A DNA stretch of 64,000 nt, taken from positions 173,815 through 237,814 of the forward strand of contig LATX02000245.1 of the NCBI GenBank assembly GCA_001466705.2, given 5' to 3'. Source of the DNA: Moniliophthora roreri (lineage: Eukaryota > Basidiomycota > Agaricomycetes > Agaricales > Marasmiaceae). The position numbers and the translations under genes are program-made. This document shows, in pieces, positions 35,821 through 47,486 of the stretch; the stretch's first letter is position 1; each line of letters opens with the position of its first letter. The notes beneath the pieces are model-generated. The model had not been told where the DNA came from. It searched no databases and saw only the letters and a list, made by a program, of their open reading frames with translations.

Positions 35821-36888
35821 TTAGAGAAGTTGATGAGCGACTTTATATGTGGGGTAAAGTTCCATCACATGTTTAAGTCCACTCAGTTTCATCCACTGGT
35901 TGTAGAAAGAGTCATATCTTTTCCAGGAAACTAGGTAATGTGTTGGTCTTTTACCTTTTCTTTTTGGTTTATGTCCTATTATTGCTTCTACTTTGAATTC
36001 TTCCTGCCCTTCAATGATGTCTGGCAGGGGTTCTAGAAAGTTTGGTCTGTGGACATCATTTTCTTTGAATGGAGATAGAAGACTAGCATGCAAAACAGAG
36101 TGAATCCTCCATTGAAAAGGAAGCTTCAACTTGTACATCACTGGGCCTAGAACTTCTTCTATTTCAAAGGGTTCTTCTTGTTTTGGTGAAAGTTTTGAGG
36201 ATGGGTATCCTAGTAACAAATTCTTCCCTTCCAACCATACCTTCTGACCCTTTTCAAACTTGTTGGAGTTTCTTCCATTTCTCTCTCTGACTCTTCTGGC
36301 AGAAATATCCAATAGTGCTGATGTTTCTTCTCTCAATCTTTTTATGTCAGTGAGTCTTTGTTCTACCAATAGTATTATGGATTTTTCGAAGATCATGGGA
36401 AGAGGTCGGGAATGATATCCTATCATGAGATAGAACAGAGCATGTTTTGTCACTGAATGAGTCTGGCTGTTATGTGCAAATTCAGCAAAATGAAGTAAAT
36501 CTTTCCACTTCATCTGCCTTTTTGCACAGAAGAAACAAAGGAAGATTTCAACTTCCTGGTTGACTCTTTTAGTTTCTCCATTGGTTTGGGAATGATAGGC
36601 AGTACTTAGCATTTGTTTGATACCCAATAATTTTCCCATTTCCATGAACACCTCAGCTGCAAATCTAGAGTCTCGATCTGAGATGATTTTGTCCAGCAGT
36701 CCAAATTGCTTGTACACATGTTGGAATAAAAGTTCCACTGTTTCTGTAGTGTCAATCTTCTTCTTGCAAGGTATGAAAATTACCCCTTTCATAGCAGTGT
36801 GGTCCACCATGACTAGAATTGAATTATCACCTTCTACTTCTGGCAGGTCTGTTATCAAATCCATGGTGATTATTTGAAATGGTAACAC
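35821..36888 (-). pseudogene. Retrotransposon integrase with chromodomain-like tail
   Basis: A 355-codon open frame begins in the integrase core (IITMDLITDLP, first Asp), continues through IISDRDSRF (second Asp) to HSQTNGETKRVNQE. The family consensus at the last site is GQTERVNQ, so the catalytic Glu is replaced by Lys here. The C-terminal part has the GPVMYKLKLP and IHSVLHASLL (GPF/Y-like) region, then EAIIGHKPKRKGKRPTHYLV..KRYDSFYNQW, a chromodomain-like module that in chromoviruses directs insertion to marked chromatin. Just upstream, near 36917, the frame to RNase H is closed by a TGA where an Arg (CGA) is expected. Confidence 0.9.
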
Positions 36889-37095
36889 ATCTTTATGCCC
36901 TCCAATGGGTTGTAGAGGAACTCATGTAGAGTGTGTATTGACTTTCATTTGTTGGCATGCTGCACATCCATCTACAAATTGTTTGATGAATTTTGTCATG
37001 CCAGGCCACCAGTAGTCCTTCTGTATTTGATCCACAGTGTTGTATTGTCCTGGGTGTTCATGAGGTAGTGCCTTGTGTATGGTTTTTACTAGATG

Positions 37096-38400
37096 TCACC
37101 ATAGATTTATGTTGTCAGGAATGTATACCTGGCTCTTGTAAAATAATAGTCTGTCTTCAATTTTCCAATCTTGTAGTGATAATTTGATCAGTAGCATTCT
37201 CTTTTCTACCAGGTCTTCCAAAGTCATGTGTTGAAATTCATTATTGGTCATTGCCTTTTTGAGCATTTCTTTAAGTTTAGTATCAATGGCATTAATGAAC
37301 AACTTATCTGGTAGCATCATGACATCTTTGTTGTTGTTATCCTCCTTATCTACTAAATCTGGTCTCCTTGAGAGCACATCCACTTGTACCATCTTTGAAC
37401 CTGGAACATGAACCAGTTGCAGGTCAAACTGGGATAAGAACAAGCTCCATCAGGCTTGTTGATAGTTTAGCTTCTGTGCTGTCTGGAAATAAGTTAAGTT
37501 CTTGTAATCAGAAAGGACTGTCACTGGGTGTGGTCCTCTGATCAGGTAGTGTTGCTATGCTCCTAACACCTTCACAATCACCAATAGCTCCTGATCATAT
37601 ATTTCATAATTCCATTTGGTTGAGTTGAACACATGTGACAGGTATCCACAAGGATAGTATTCTCTGTCCTCCTCTTTTTGGTGCAATACTGCTCTGGTTG
37701 CCTATTTGGAAGCATCAGCTTTGATGATGAAGGGTTTTTGGTTATTAGGCATCTCTAAGACTGGTTCATTTAGGAATTGGGTTTTGAGAGTCTGGAAGCT
37801 GTCTTCACATTTTGTTGTCCATTTGAACATTACTTCTTTCTTTGTCAAATCATGTAGTGGTCTTGCCAACTCTGCATATTGTCCTATGAATTTCCAGTAG
37901 AAATTTGCAAAGCCTAAAAATGACCTCACACCTTTCACCATTGTCAGTGGCTCCCAATCTTTGATTCCTGCTAATTTTGTTGGATCCATAGCAATATAGC
38001 CTGGTTTGATGACCAGTCCCAAAAACAGAACTATGGTAACATCAAATTTGCATTTCTCCAGTTTGAGAAAAAGGTCATGCTCTTGTAATTGCTCCAGAAC
38101 ATGTCTCGTCTGGATTTGGTGAAGTTGCTGTTCATCTGAAAAGATTAGAATATTGTCTATGTATACCATACACCATCCTTCGCTAATGAAGTCCTTTAGA
38201 ATGTCGTTTATAAAGGCTTGGAATGTTGCCAGTGAATTTGTTAGTCCAAAAAACATCACAGTTGGTTCAAAGAGTCCTCTGCTAGTCTTAAAAGCAGCTT
38301 TCCACTGGTCTCCGTCTCTGATTTGGACATTGTTGTACCCATTCCATAAGTCCAGTTTAGTAAAGATCTGAGTGTCTTTTAGTTTGTCAACCAAGTCCAT
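37096..38400 (-). pseudogene. Retrotransposon reverse transcriptase and RNase H
   Basis: The 38400-37702 frame has KLDLWNGYNNVQIRDGD, FGLTNSLATFQ and the active-site strand MVYIDNILIFS, followed by the thumb region GFANFYWKFIGQYAELARPL and the RNase H start PFIIKADASK. The catalytic YxDD box reads YIDN, losing the second Asp. After a stop near 37700, RNase H continues (YYPCGYLS...YEIYDQELL). It then runs into VHVPGSKMVQVDVLSRRPD at 37443-37340, the usual sequence before the integrase zinc domain. At least two stops break it. Confidence 0.9.
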
Positions 38401-39149
38401 GACTAGAGGGAGGGGATATCAATTCTTTATCGTTCTACTGTTGAGATCTCAGTAATCCTGACACAGTCATAATGCACCTACTTTCTTCTTTGCAATGAAG
38501 AAGAAAGGGGATGCTATAGGTGAAATCAAAGGTCAGATGTATCCTTTTTGAAGATTTTTGTCTAGGAATTTGGTTTGTTTAACTTGTTCTTTTGGCAAAA
38601 GTGAATATATTTTGCAGTCTTTCAGTTTGTAATCTGGTTTCAGATCAATTGCATGGTTGTAAGGTCATGACAGTGGGAATCTTTCTGACTTCTTCTTTTC
38701 AAATTGATCAATATAATCTGAAAGATAAGGTGGAACTAGTTCTTCAAGAGGTTTTGCTTTTACTTTGTGAGCTTGAGTGAGAGTCTGAGAAGCAGTTAAC
38801 TTAATGTTGATTCTGACAGCATCTGTATCTTCTGTTCCTCTGATGAAACTTCTAATTATTGTCTCGCTATTGTCTGCTCTATCTAATATTTCAGTAAATC
38901 TTCAAGTGAGAATCTTCCACCTTGGTCTGAATTTCATGACTCCTGTGTCCCAATCAATATTGGGATTATGATCTTAGAGCTATGGTAATCCTAGAATGAA
39001 GTGCTCAGGTCCTAATCCTGAAATGAGCAGTGTTTCTGTCATTTGCTAGTTCTCTATCTTGACTCACAGTGTAACAGAATGTGTGATCCAACCAGTTTTG
39101 TTTCTGGTTCCATCTATGTTGAAAACCTTAATAGGTTTTTTGAGCTTGG

Positions 39150-39270
39150 TCCATTTTGTTTTGAGTCAGCATGCTTCTTCTTTGCTGATAAAGCACCTGC
39201 CTGCCTCTGAGTCTATCAGGGCTTTTGCTTTGACAATTTCTGTCCCAACTATGTATGTAAGAGGTATGTG
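39150..39270 (-). pseudogene. Retropepsin (aspartic protease) fragment
   Basis: The minus strand reads KALIDSEAGRCFISKEEA. The family motif is LIDSGA, so the Gly after the catalytic Asp-Ser is replaced by Glu. It lies between the gag knuckle and reverse transcriptase, the expected place for protease. Confidence 0.75.
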
Positions 39271-39353
39271 TATTGAATGGTGATCCAACTTAGCTAATAC
39301 AACGTTCAAGATCATAATTGCAGGTAGTAAGAGTGTCAGCCTCTTTCATCTTT

Positions 39354-40600
39354 TCAAAAACCCTCCTTTTCCATCAGCTCAAAAATCTCTTCTTGTTCTG
39401 CTTCTCCTTGTTCTTGGACCAAGGTTCTGATCTTGGTGAATGTTTCTCTTGCAGAGAGTTTCTTTGATTTGATTCTGGTGTTCTGTCCTTGTCCTTTTGT
39501 AGGACAATCACATGAGATGTGGCTGGTCTGAGCACATTTGAAACACTTCCCTTGGGCCATGTAATCCTTCCAATCCAATTTGGAAAGGATTCTGTTAATG
39601 ATCATCCTTTCTTTCTGCATGATCTTCAGCTTTGTTGGCTCTCTCTTTCTGTTCTTCATTCTCCACTTTTCTCTAGCTGCTCCTGCTATTTTGAATTGAT
39701 TATCATACTTGATGGCAGTGTCATACTACCTCTGAATGGTGGTCAGGTATCCTTCGGGCCTTAGCATGATTTTGTCAGAGAGGGATAATGGGAGTGCCTT
39801 ACAGAAAATCTTGACAAGAGCTTTATTGTTGTATCTGGTCTCCATCACAAGGAGTCAAAAGTCATGGACAAAGGTGTCCACTCTGTCTTTCATTTATAAA
39901 TCCTCAATTTTAAGTTGGGCATCTCCTGCAATGTCTATTGGCTCCCAAGTTTCTTTAAACCTCTTCTTGAATTCCAACTATAGCTCTTCATCTTCCTTCT
40001 TCTTATCTTCATCTGCATTTTTGAATAAAGTCACAAGCTCTGTAAGCTTCCATTGGAGGGCAGCTCCCTTAATGTAAGTGAGCATGAACAACTTCTTTTC
40101 ATCAGTGTTGTACTTCTTGAAGTTCATCCAAAGATAGAGCTCCACATCTAGCAGAAATTGTCAAGTATCCTTCTAATTCTCTTTGAAGAACTTAGGTGTC
40201 ACTACTTTAACTCTGTTGTTCTTTGATGCTGACATAGCTTCAATTGTCATAGTAGCTATCCTTGCTGCCTACTGTTCATTGGTCCAGGTATCGGAGTCCT
40301 CAACTTTCAGCTTCTCCTCTCTTAGTGTAGACATGCTTGCTCTGGGAGTGGTCATGTCTGGTTTAGGTGTCTGGAATAATTCTCTGAAACTATCAAAAAG
40401 ATGTGGTTCTGAAGATGTAGCTTCAGTTTCACTGGGCTCAGTTGAGATGCTCTGAAGGCTCTAGACTGCTTGTCTTCCTTGCTGACAAGTGATTCATTGT
40501 GGGGTTTGAGATGGATTTTTGATTCACTGAAGTTGTTCAGTGACTTCAAGTTCTTTGTCAAGATCTGCTTTGTCTTGTGCTGTTAGGCATGCTCTTGGTG
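39354..40600 (-). pseudogene. Retrotransposon Gag with CCHC zinc knuckle
   Basis: The 39659-39354 frame contains CFKCAQTSHISCDC, a C-x2-C-x4-H-x4-C knuckle, followed by a Lys-rich stretch. Upstream, in broken frames, are nucleocapsid/capsid-like helical segments rich in Lys and Glu. No single frame spans gag; stops occur every few hundred bases. Confidence 0.75.
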
Positions 40601-40657
40601 GCATTGTGTTTTGAAGGTTTAGTTTGATGCCTAAACCTAGGTAGGTTGGCAAGAGAG

Positions 40658-40668
40658 CAGCTTGACCT
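40658..40668 (-). other. Self-priming primer-binding site
   Basis: Two bases inside the 5' LTR, the minus (sense) strand reads AGGTCAAGCTG. This is an exact 11-nt complement of CAGCTTGACCT inside the LTR at 40803-40813. No tRNA 3' end is evident at this position. Confidence 0.75.
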
Positions 40669-40802
40669 TTTGTTATGTTACTTGCATAGCAATGACAACA
40701 ACAACTCTACAGATGGTAAGACCTTCTGCAAAGTTGATCAAGGTTCAAGTTTGAGTTCATTCAGAAGATTCAGACATTGGCTAGACACAAGATAGATTGA
40801 CT

Positions 40803-40813
40803 AGGTCAAGCTG
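40803..40813 (-). promoter_or_regulatory. Predicted transcript 5' end / self-primer in LTR
   Basis: Sense-strand CAGCTTGACCT pairs perfectly with the PBS. It lies 33 nt downstream of a TATTTAAG box, where the first transcribed bases are expected. In Tf1 the first 11 nt of the mRNA serve as primer in the same way. Confidence 0.7.
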
Positions 40814-40838
40814 GAGAACTTAACCTCAGTCTCTACTA

Positions 40839-40846
40839 CTTAAATA
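40839..40846 (-). promoter_or_regulatory. LTR TATA box
   Basis: Sense strand TATTTAAG, about 30 nt before the predicted transcript start. The identical octamer, at the same distance from the same 11-mer, occurs in the solo LTR at 56854. Confidence 0.65.
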
Positions 40847-41052
40847 CATCCATTTGTAGTTACTTGTGTATATGCAAGGAAAGCAATAGAATGTTTGAGA
40901 ATGTTCAGATGAGTAAAGGAGAAATATGTAAGCATAAGATAAATATGGAAAGGGGAACTGGGGAAGTGAAAATGTCCAGATGTCAACAAGAAGCATATAC
41001 AAGCAGCAAACTACTGTTACAAGTGTCTAAAGTGAAAAATTGTAACAGTGTT

Positions 41053-42361
41053 CCTGTGTAAGGAGATTGATTTGAAATTAGCAGACTGTACTTTCAATAC
41101 AATGATATCTTTAAATATTGCTAATTCAAAGAAGCTACATATGATCAACAAATTCTTCTCTGTTGCCAAGACAGTGGCTTTCAAGTTCATGAGCAATCAG
41201 AGCTACACTGCAGCAATATCTGGGAACAAGAAGATGTTAATATAGCTCAGAATTGAGATAGGCAAGCTGTGGGGTGGCAAGATCTTTGAGGAGTCTAGTA
41301 AGGATTTCACTGCAATAAGTCATAGAAAACAAGCCAAGCACATTGGAGCTAAGAAGTGTAAGCCTTGTAGTAAATCTTTGAAGGCAAATGCTACTGCAGA
41401 GCCTGCTACCAACAATGACAGAGAAGGCTTTTCTGGTGACTAAGTTTATGCAACCTCAGGTTCTCTCATATAAGCAGCAGCTCTGCTTCAAGAGAGCATT
41501 CTCACAGCTGCAATAAGTGATCCTGAGCATGTATACAATATTATCAAGCACCAGCTCTTTATGTTCACTGGTTCAGATAACAGCAATTACACAGATCTTC
41601 TTCTCAACAAAATTATCACTCTCAAGATGAATGTCAATGAAGATATAAAGGTAGCCATCCTTAAGATTTCTCTTGTTAATCTAAGTGGTCAAGAGGAGGG
41701 GCTTTACACTCAGAGATCTCAGCCAAGAGTATTATAACTGTCTCTTGGATGCTGTTGGTCACCATAAGGGAGTCAAATATGGCAACACCTTCATTTGCAA
41801 AGTCTAGTTACTAAACATTCATCATGTACATGAGCTGAAGCAAGAATGATTTGAGGGATTTGGGTTGAAGGAGAAAAGTAGCTGTTATATACTTCTGTGA
41901 AAGTTAATGGTGATGTAAGAACCCTACTTGCTCTCTACAAGGTCTGCCATCTCCACACTTTCACTTCTGGTTGTGAAATTGGAGAGAAAATCAATGCTAA
42001 CTGCTTTGCAGCTGGATATGAGAGCAACAAGAATTGCAAGCTTAATGCTTACCTTCATAAAAGAAGAACACACCATGCAGCCCAACTTCACCAGTACAGT
42101 TCTGTATTCTGTCCTGTTGATGACAGTGAAAATAAAGATAGTGATGAACAATCTGAAACTTCCATGACATTGGATGATATCTCTCAATCTGCACTTATAA
42201 TGGCCCATGTAGTAGATAATACTCTTTGCACTGAACTCATTGATGTTGATGACAATGCACTTCAACTTCTGGGATCATTCAATCTGAGTGGTTCAAACAG
42301 TGACAACAATGACTCTGAGTCAGGGGAATTAGATATGGACAGTATTAGCAATGATGACTAG
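41053..42361 (+). pseudogene. DUF6589-type protein gene, 3' part
   Basis: Resumes directly after the retrotransposon's target duplication. Readable DUF6589-like segments are HQLFMFTGSDNSNYTDLLL (about 41553), the following KMNVNEDIKVAILKISLVNLSGQEEG, and the acidic, Ser/Asp-rich C-terminal frame 41897-42361, ending in a run of Asp/Ser/Glu then TAG. Stops and frame changes occur near 41244, 41440 and 41735. This is the continuation of the gene at 31921-33966. Confidence 0.6.
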
Positions 42362-42799
42362 GGTTTTTATTCTAAATTCACATACTAAAGAGCTAAAATT
42401 ATTAAAGTAGTGCTTGACTTTAATATTCAGAGTACATTACCACATTATAATTCTTCAGGTTCATCCTCTGTCATATTATCATCCACATCTATGTCTGCAC
42501 AAGCCATAACCTCTGAAACTGCCTCCACTGCCACTTGCAACTGTGCCACCTGCATTTCTTTCTGCTGTCAGTAAGCTGCAGCATGGGCATGGGTCTTTGC
42601 ATAGCTTTGAATTCTTCATGTATTTCAAGTAGGACTTGCAGGAATTGTTTAGCTTGGCCACTAAAGGACTAGATTGCCCTTCAACCATGGCTTCAATAGC
42701 ATGCTTTCTCCAATCTCCCCATTTAACATTCTGGTCTCCTCAGCCTGATACACAGCCTGCACTGCATCTCTCTTCAGACCTGTCCCAAATGCATCCAGA

Positions 42800-44051
42800 A
42801 GGCCTTCCATCTTTATAGTTGAAAGAACCATGGCTGGAAGTATGTCTTCATCTATAGTAAGCTCCTCTATAATGCTGTTGGAAATAACTTTAACATGGGA
42901 GTACTAGGCTGTGGCTCAGAGATCAGGCTAGCTCTTGCACATTCTGGAATTGCAGATGATCTGATTGTTGTTGATAAAAGATGCTCACATAACAAGAATT
43001 CTCTCTGGGAGTACCTTGAAATATTGAAAGCATGAATTGTTAGCAAGCTGCAAACCAACAAGAGCAGAAGCTTGATGCAGTGCAGACACAAGGCAGCTTC
43101 TGATCTCAAGTCATCAGTGGAGTTTCCTTCTGCTTGGCTCCTGGTTCTCAAGTTTTTCATCAATCTGCCAACATCTTGGAACTCTTCCACAGCCATACCA
43201 CTGGATATCAGCAGATGGATGCCACAACTTCCTAACATCCAGCTTCTTGCAAAAGAGGTAAGGAATCTGATTGGGTGGGGTAATGGTCACCTAATTGCAA
43301 AATTCCATAAACATCTGTGGGCAGGATTGATTGTCTGCATGCTTTGTTCAGTAAGTCCTCTCTAGTACAAGCTTGAATTCAAGCCACTTACTTGTTCTAC
43401 CTCAGAAACATATATGTTATCACAAATTTAAAGGGGACTTTCTCACACCTATCATGAATCCACATGGCCTGTTCATTCCCACCTTGAAGACTACTCTTGC
43501 TAGTGCAAATCCACCAAAGGTCAACAAGTTGAATTTGCAAGCTATGATACATTTCAAGATTTTCAATTTCCAACTGCATCAATCTTGTTGCAAGTGCTTT
43601 GAAGATTCCTCATACTACAGTTAATTATTACCCTCATGCCATCAATGTCTATGTTCCTGTGGTAGTTGTTGCTCTCACTACTGAACAGGCCACTGTTGTA
43701 AGTTCATTTTGCTGCTTCCTGTCTGATATGATTGCTAAGAAGAAGATCTCAGGCTCAACTTAACAGGACCAACTGTCAAAGAAACTAGGAACTGACTACA
43801 GCCTGACATTAGAGGATGTTGATATGGAAGAGGTTGAAGCATATCTGGAATCACCTTCAACGTCATCTACAATGGAGGAGTTAGATTTGAATATTGAGTT
43901 TGTTCAGATGGTTTCAAGCCAGCACAAATATTTCTGGATTCAGTATAATTCTGACAATGATTTTAAGATGAGTGAGCCCTTTGCTACTATGCAAAGAGGT
44001 GTTTTCATGGTGCTTAAATGTTGGTGCCAGGCATCAGGGAGTGCATTATAG
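42800..44051 (+). pseudogene. XPG/GEN1-like PIN-domain nuclease, copy A (decayed)
   Basis: Around 42885-42965 the plus strand reads NNFNMGVLGCGSEIRLALA, matching the helix-two-turn-helix segment of Rad2/XPG nucleases (GGDYD.GVPGCG...A..LA). Around 43245-43350 it reads KEVRNLIGWGNGHLIAKFHKHLWAGLI, matching copy B (EHVEWNGTRLLKWFHKKLWVGMI). Near 43628-43690 YYPHAINVYVPVVVVALTTE matches copy B's QPPQTIQVSVPVFVLAAATT. Stops (about 43030, 43364, 43456) break it, and the nuclease active-site half is not found. Such PIN-domain-like proteins are highly expanded in Agaricomycetes. Confidence 0.7.
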
Positions 44052-44413
44052 AAAACACATTATATTAGTAGCAGGTGTATAACATTAGGTATTACAGGAA
44101 TTGATATATATGGACTGTCATGGACTGTCAGCACTTGAAGAGGTGAAAGAAGGCCCAGATACACACATTAAGCCTACAACTGCATAATCAACTGCTTTAC
44201 ACTACTCATCCATAATCCAATCATCTATCTGTGATCACTACCTCAACCAAACTTGCACTCAAGCCAAATCATCCATCCAGCAGCCTTCGACAAGCCACAC
44301 AGACCTTTGAGATGGCAGGACATCTGAGCTTGAGCCCAGTGGCTGAAAAAGAGATGTGAAAAGTCACATGGTGAGTCCATTGGCAAGCACTATTAGTACC
44401 ATTTAAAGTTACA

Positions 44414-44478
44414 GGAGCTATGTTGTAGCTCTATAGCTTGTACCTGTAGTTTATCATATGAGCTGGCAAGACTCCAGG
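44414..44478 (+). repeat. Harbinger left TIR
   Basis: GGAGCTATGTTGTAGCTC, then TATAGCTTGTACCTGTAGTT and TATCATATGAGCTG. It matches the reverse complement of 47487-47547 with few mismatches. Confidence 0.8.
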
Positions 44479-44619
44479 CACAATAATGTGACATTGTTGT
44501 GACACTAACATTATTATCCTTTATCTTTTCATTTTGACACCTCAGAAACACCTTACACTCATTTGGTTGGGCCCTACACATTCCTTTTTTCTGCAATATC
44601 TGTTTTTGTATATTTGTCC

Positions 44620-45988
44620 TTATGTTGGAATCAACAACTCAGAAGCCACATGGCCCAAATTGACCAACAAACCTGCCAACATTTCAATGGAATGCAAACA
44701 ACCACAAGAAAGTATAGAAGCTTATCACTGCTGTTGAGGTGCCTTTACAGATGAAAGTCATTGTTGGGAAGAAAAAGAGCCAGGTAAGGATTATCATTTT
44801 CTTATGTGCTTTATCATTCTACTGACACAAGATCAGAATTCAAGTGGTGAATCAAAGGCAAAGATTTTCTGAGCAGTTGGTGCTGAAGTTTGGCCAGAAT
44901 ACTCAGAAATGGACCCAACAAAAATGGAAGAGCAAAGTAAGTCCAAATGGGATGAGTACATGACACATCTTTTTGTCTCTCTTGTCATTTCTAACTTAGG
45001 ATGTTTTTATAGCTTATGTGACACCTACAGAAAATGTGCTTCATGTCTTCAGCAGACTGGTGAGGGAATTCACCAAGATGATAACCAGAAGAATCCCAAT
45101 ACAACTGCACTTGATTTCTACATTCCTCCTGAGGGTCCCAACCATAATACCTCTTCTGAAGCTCAAAACATCTAGAGTAAGTTTCTATGTCTCTTTATTA
45201 CTATATCACACTAATATTGTTCCTTGTAGGAGAGATTATTGCTGATTTCAAGTTTTTTCCCTGCCTCCACTACATTCTCTCTACTCAGCCAAACATTACA
45301 CCTCCAGCAGTCACAACAGGAATAACACCAAATGGTTGACAGATGCTTTTGCTTCAAGAACCAGATAATGTGATACCTGATCATCTGGTTGACCCAGTTC
45401 TCCACAATCTGCCTCCCACCACTCCCATTGTGTCAAACCCTCTGGTGGTATCTTCAGCCTCATCTATTTCACCACTACCTACCCCAGTAGAGTGAACACC
45501 TTCCACTGGATCCCTGTCATCCAGTTCACAGGCCACAATGCCACCCTCAGGTATACTCCCACCTCAGTCATTGCTCTCTGCAAGTCAGATAGCAGCACTA
45601 GCATCAATTCCTAAGGCACCAAAGAAGCATGGTTTAGATAACCTTCTTGGCAAAATCTATCTGTATGTGTCAAGCACCTGAACATGTATTGTAGCTAACT
45701 ATTCATGCAGACAGCATGTTTCTACCTCTCAACTGCAGGCAGCTACAGCTGCAAAAGTTGCAGAAGCTGATTGGCAGGAGAAGGGGCACAGCTATTACTA
45801 AGAAGAGAAGGCTTCTGTTGTTAAGCTGCTCAAGGCCAGTGTTTATTTAGTTGATGAAGCTAAGGGTATGGTTCACCATATCAACAAGAGAATGAAGCTA
45901 TATGAGAAGACTCTGACACCTCCATCTTCTCTAGTGAAATCTGTGGCAGAGTCACTACAGTTGAACATTGAGGAAGATGAGAGTTAAT
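44620..45988 (+). pseudogene. Putative second gene of the Harbinger element
   Basis: Protein-like segments with plausible introns: a donor GTAAGG near 44786, then EVWPEYSEMDPTKMEEQSK at about 44886-44940, and near 45830 KLLKASVYLVDEAKGMVHHI ending VAESLQLNIEEDES and TAA at 45988. Harbinger elements usually carry a Myb/SANT-like DNA-binding partner protein, and this is the position for it. I do not see a clear SANT motif, so the identity rests on context. Confidence 0.45.
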
Positions 45989-46048
45989 TGTTTTATCTAG
46001 TATTAACTTATACTTTTATGTTAGAACATTCTTTAGTATCACATCTAG

Positions 46049-47330
46049 TTATGCTTCTGGTAGATAGTTTAATGGAAATACAAAGTTTTTGCTATGTGCA
46101 GTAGCTAGTTGTTTAACAAGTTGGCACTGTTTGACCTCACCTGCTCTGTCTTCAACAGCATAATAATCAGCACCATCACCTGTCCCCCCAATGCCATCTC
46201 CAAGCCCTGATTCAATATAGTTCTCTGCCATTGCTGAATGGGTCTCTTCACCATCTACATTAATATACAGATTGTGAAGGATGATACAAATGTGAATCCA
46301 CTGACAAGCCTCCAGATGTTCTGCCTTTGAGTTGATGCTGACACATAGTCCTTGAAGACACTGGAACTACTGCTTTAATGCACCCATGCAATGAAGAGAC
46401 ATGACAGTCAAAATATGCATTGTAATCTTGGTTTGAAGCAGGTTGCTTGTGTACTGGAATCATTTGAGGGCTGACACGATATGCAGAGTCTGCCTAGGCA
46501 AACTCTTCTCTCTTGAATAGGAGGTCAGGAAAGTGGTGGACTATAGTGTACTCAAATGCAGATGCATCATAGGCCAAACTGGTGTATCCTGTCAAGTAGT
46601 CAATGATGCAGAGATTTGATAGTGTGTTTCCAATCTAATTTAAACAAATATGTAAACCAGAAGATGAAGCACCTTGAGAAGATATACTCACCTGTACATT
46701 CAGCTCATAATTTGTCTTTCTAGTATAGCATTCTGAACCATTCAACCCAGGCTGTGCAAAAAGCACAACAATTGTGCCATTATACATCATGTAGCCTTCT
46801 CACCACAAACCCCCAAAGCCCAAGTGGGTCTCCATCCACTGCTTCTCTTTCTCCTTCTCCTCTTCAGTCAGTGACTGCACAAAGATGTCATGAAGTGATT
46901 CAATTGCATCAAAGCAGTGGTTTGTGTAGTTTATAGCACTACTCTCACTTATTCAAGCCATGCATGCAATGTCTGGTACTGATGCCCCATTTCCATATTG
47001 CTCAAGTCAATAAAGAGTAACTGTGAGTTGAATATTGACTGGAGTTTGGGCATTCTGGGAGTTGTTGTGAAATGCAGAATGATCCTTAATCAGCACATGA
47101 ATAACATCGAGGATAAGAGGAGAGACATGGAGCATCTTCTTAAAGCAAGAGTGTAGATTGGGGTTAGCAGCATACTCCCATGCAAGATGGAGCTGCCCAT
47201 GCTCTGGAATTTGGGTCTGGGATTGCAGATAATGAGTGTTTCATATTGACTGAAGAACCATAATGTCAAATGTAAGATTATAAAGAAGGGTGTCGATGTC
47301 AGGAGAATGCCAGGGGTCACAGAGGAGTTC
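46049..47330 (-). pseudogene. PIF/Harbinger (DDE_Tnp_4) transposase relic
   Basis: Minus-strand pieces occur in family order: LFAQPGLNGSECYTRKTNYELN near 46765-46700, IDYLTGYTSLAYDASAFEYT near 46605-46545, ADSAYRVSPQMIPVHKQPAS near 46495-46430 (the conserved D-x-A-Y-P-L..P.-K strand), then SSLH..IKA and HLEACQWIHICIILHNL near 46310-46270. The C-terminal acidic end GLGDGIGGTGDGAD follows. An intron-like break lies near 46640-46690, and frames change near 46395. The Glu-containing helix is scrambled. It is not functional. Confidence 0.75.
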
Positions 47331-47486
47331 TCAAAGTGCTATGAGCATGATATACTTTTGCTTATACTCATTATGCAGTGTGGGGTGATAATTGGGCATT
47401 GAGTGAGTAAAAGAATGAGACATACTTATTGATTGATGCCTTGTCACACTAGTGAAAGGGATTACTAAATTTAGATCTGCTGCCAC

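Larger units (their letters stand above)
33967..41047 (-). mobile_element. Full-length Ty3/gypsy chromovirus-type LTR retrotransposon (inactive)
   Basis: A 7081 bp element lies between identical 5-bp target duplications GTGTT (33962-33966 and 41048-41052). Both LTRs begin TGTTA and end TAACA. On the minus strand the order is 5' LTR (40671-41047), self-priming PBS, gag with a CCHC knuckle, protease, reverse transcriptase, RNase H, integrase with a chromodomain-like tail, polypurine tract, 3' LTR (33967-34379). That order (integrase after RNase H) defines Ty3/gypsy. Multiple stops and lost catalytic residues show it cannot move by itself. It sits inside a DUF6589-type gene. Confidence 0.93.
40671..41047 (-). 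repeat. 5' LTR (377 bp)
   Basis: TGTTATGTTACTTG...AATTGTAACA on the plus strand. It is collinear with 33967-34379 apart from a 39-bp deletion and a 3-bp insertion. Confidence 0.93.
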
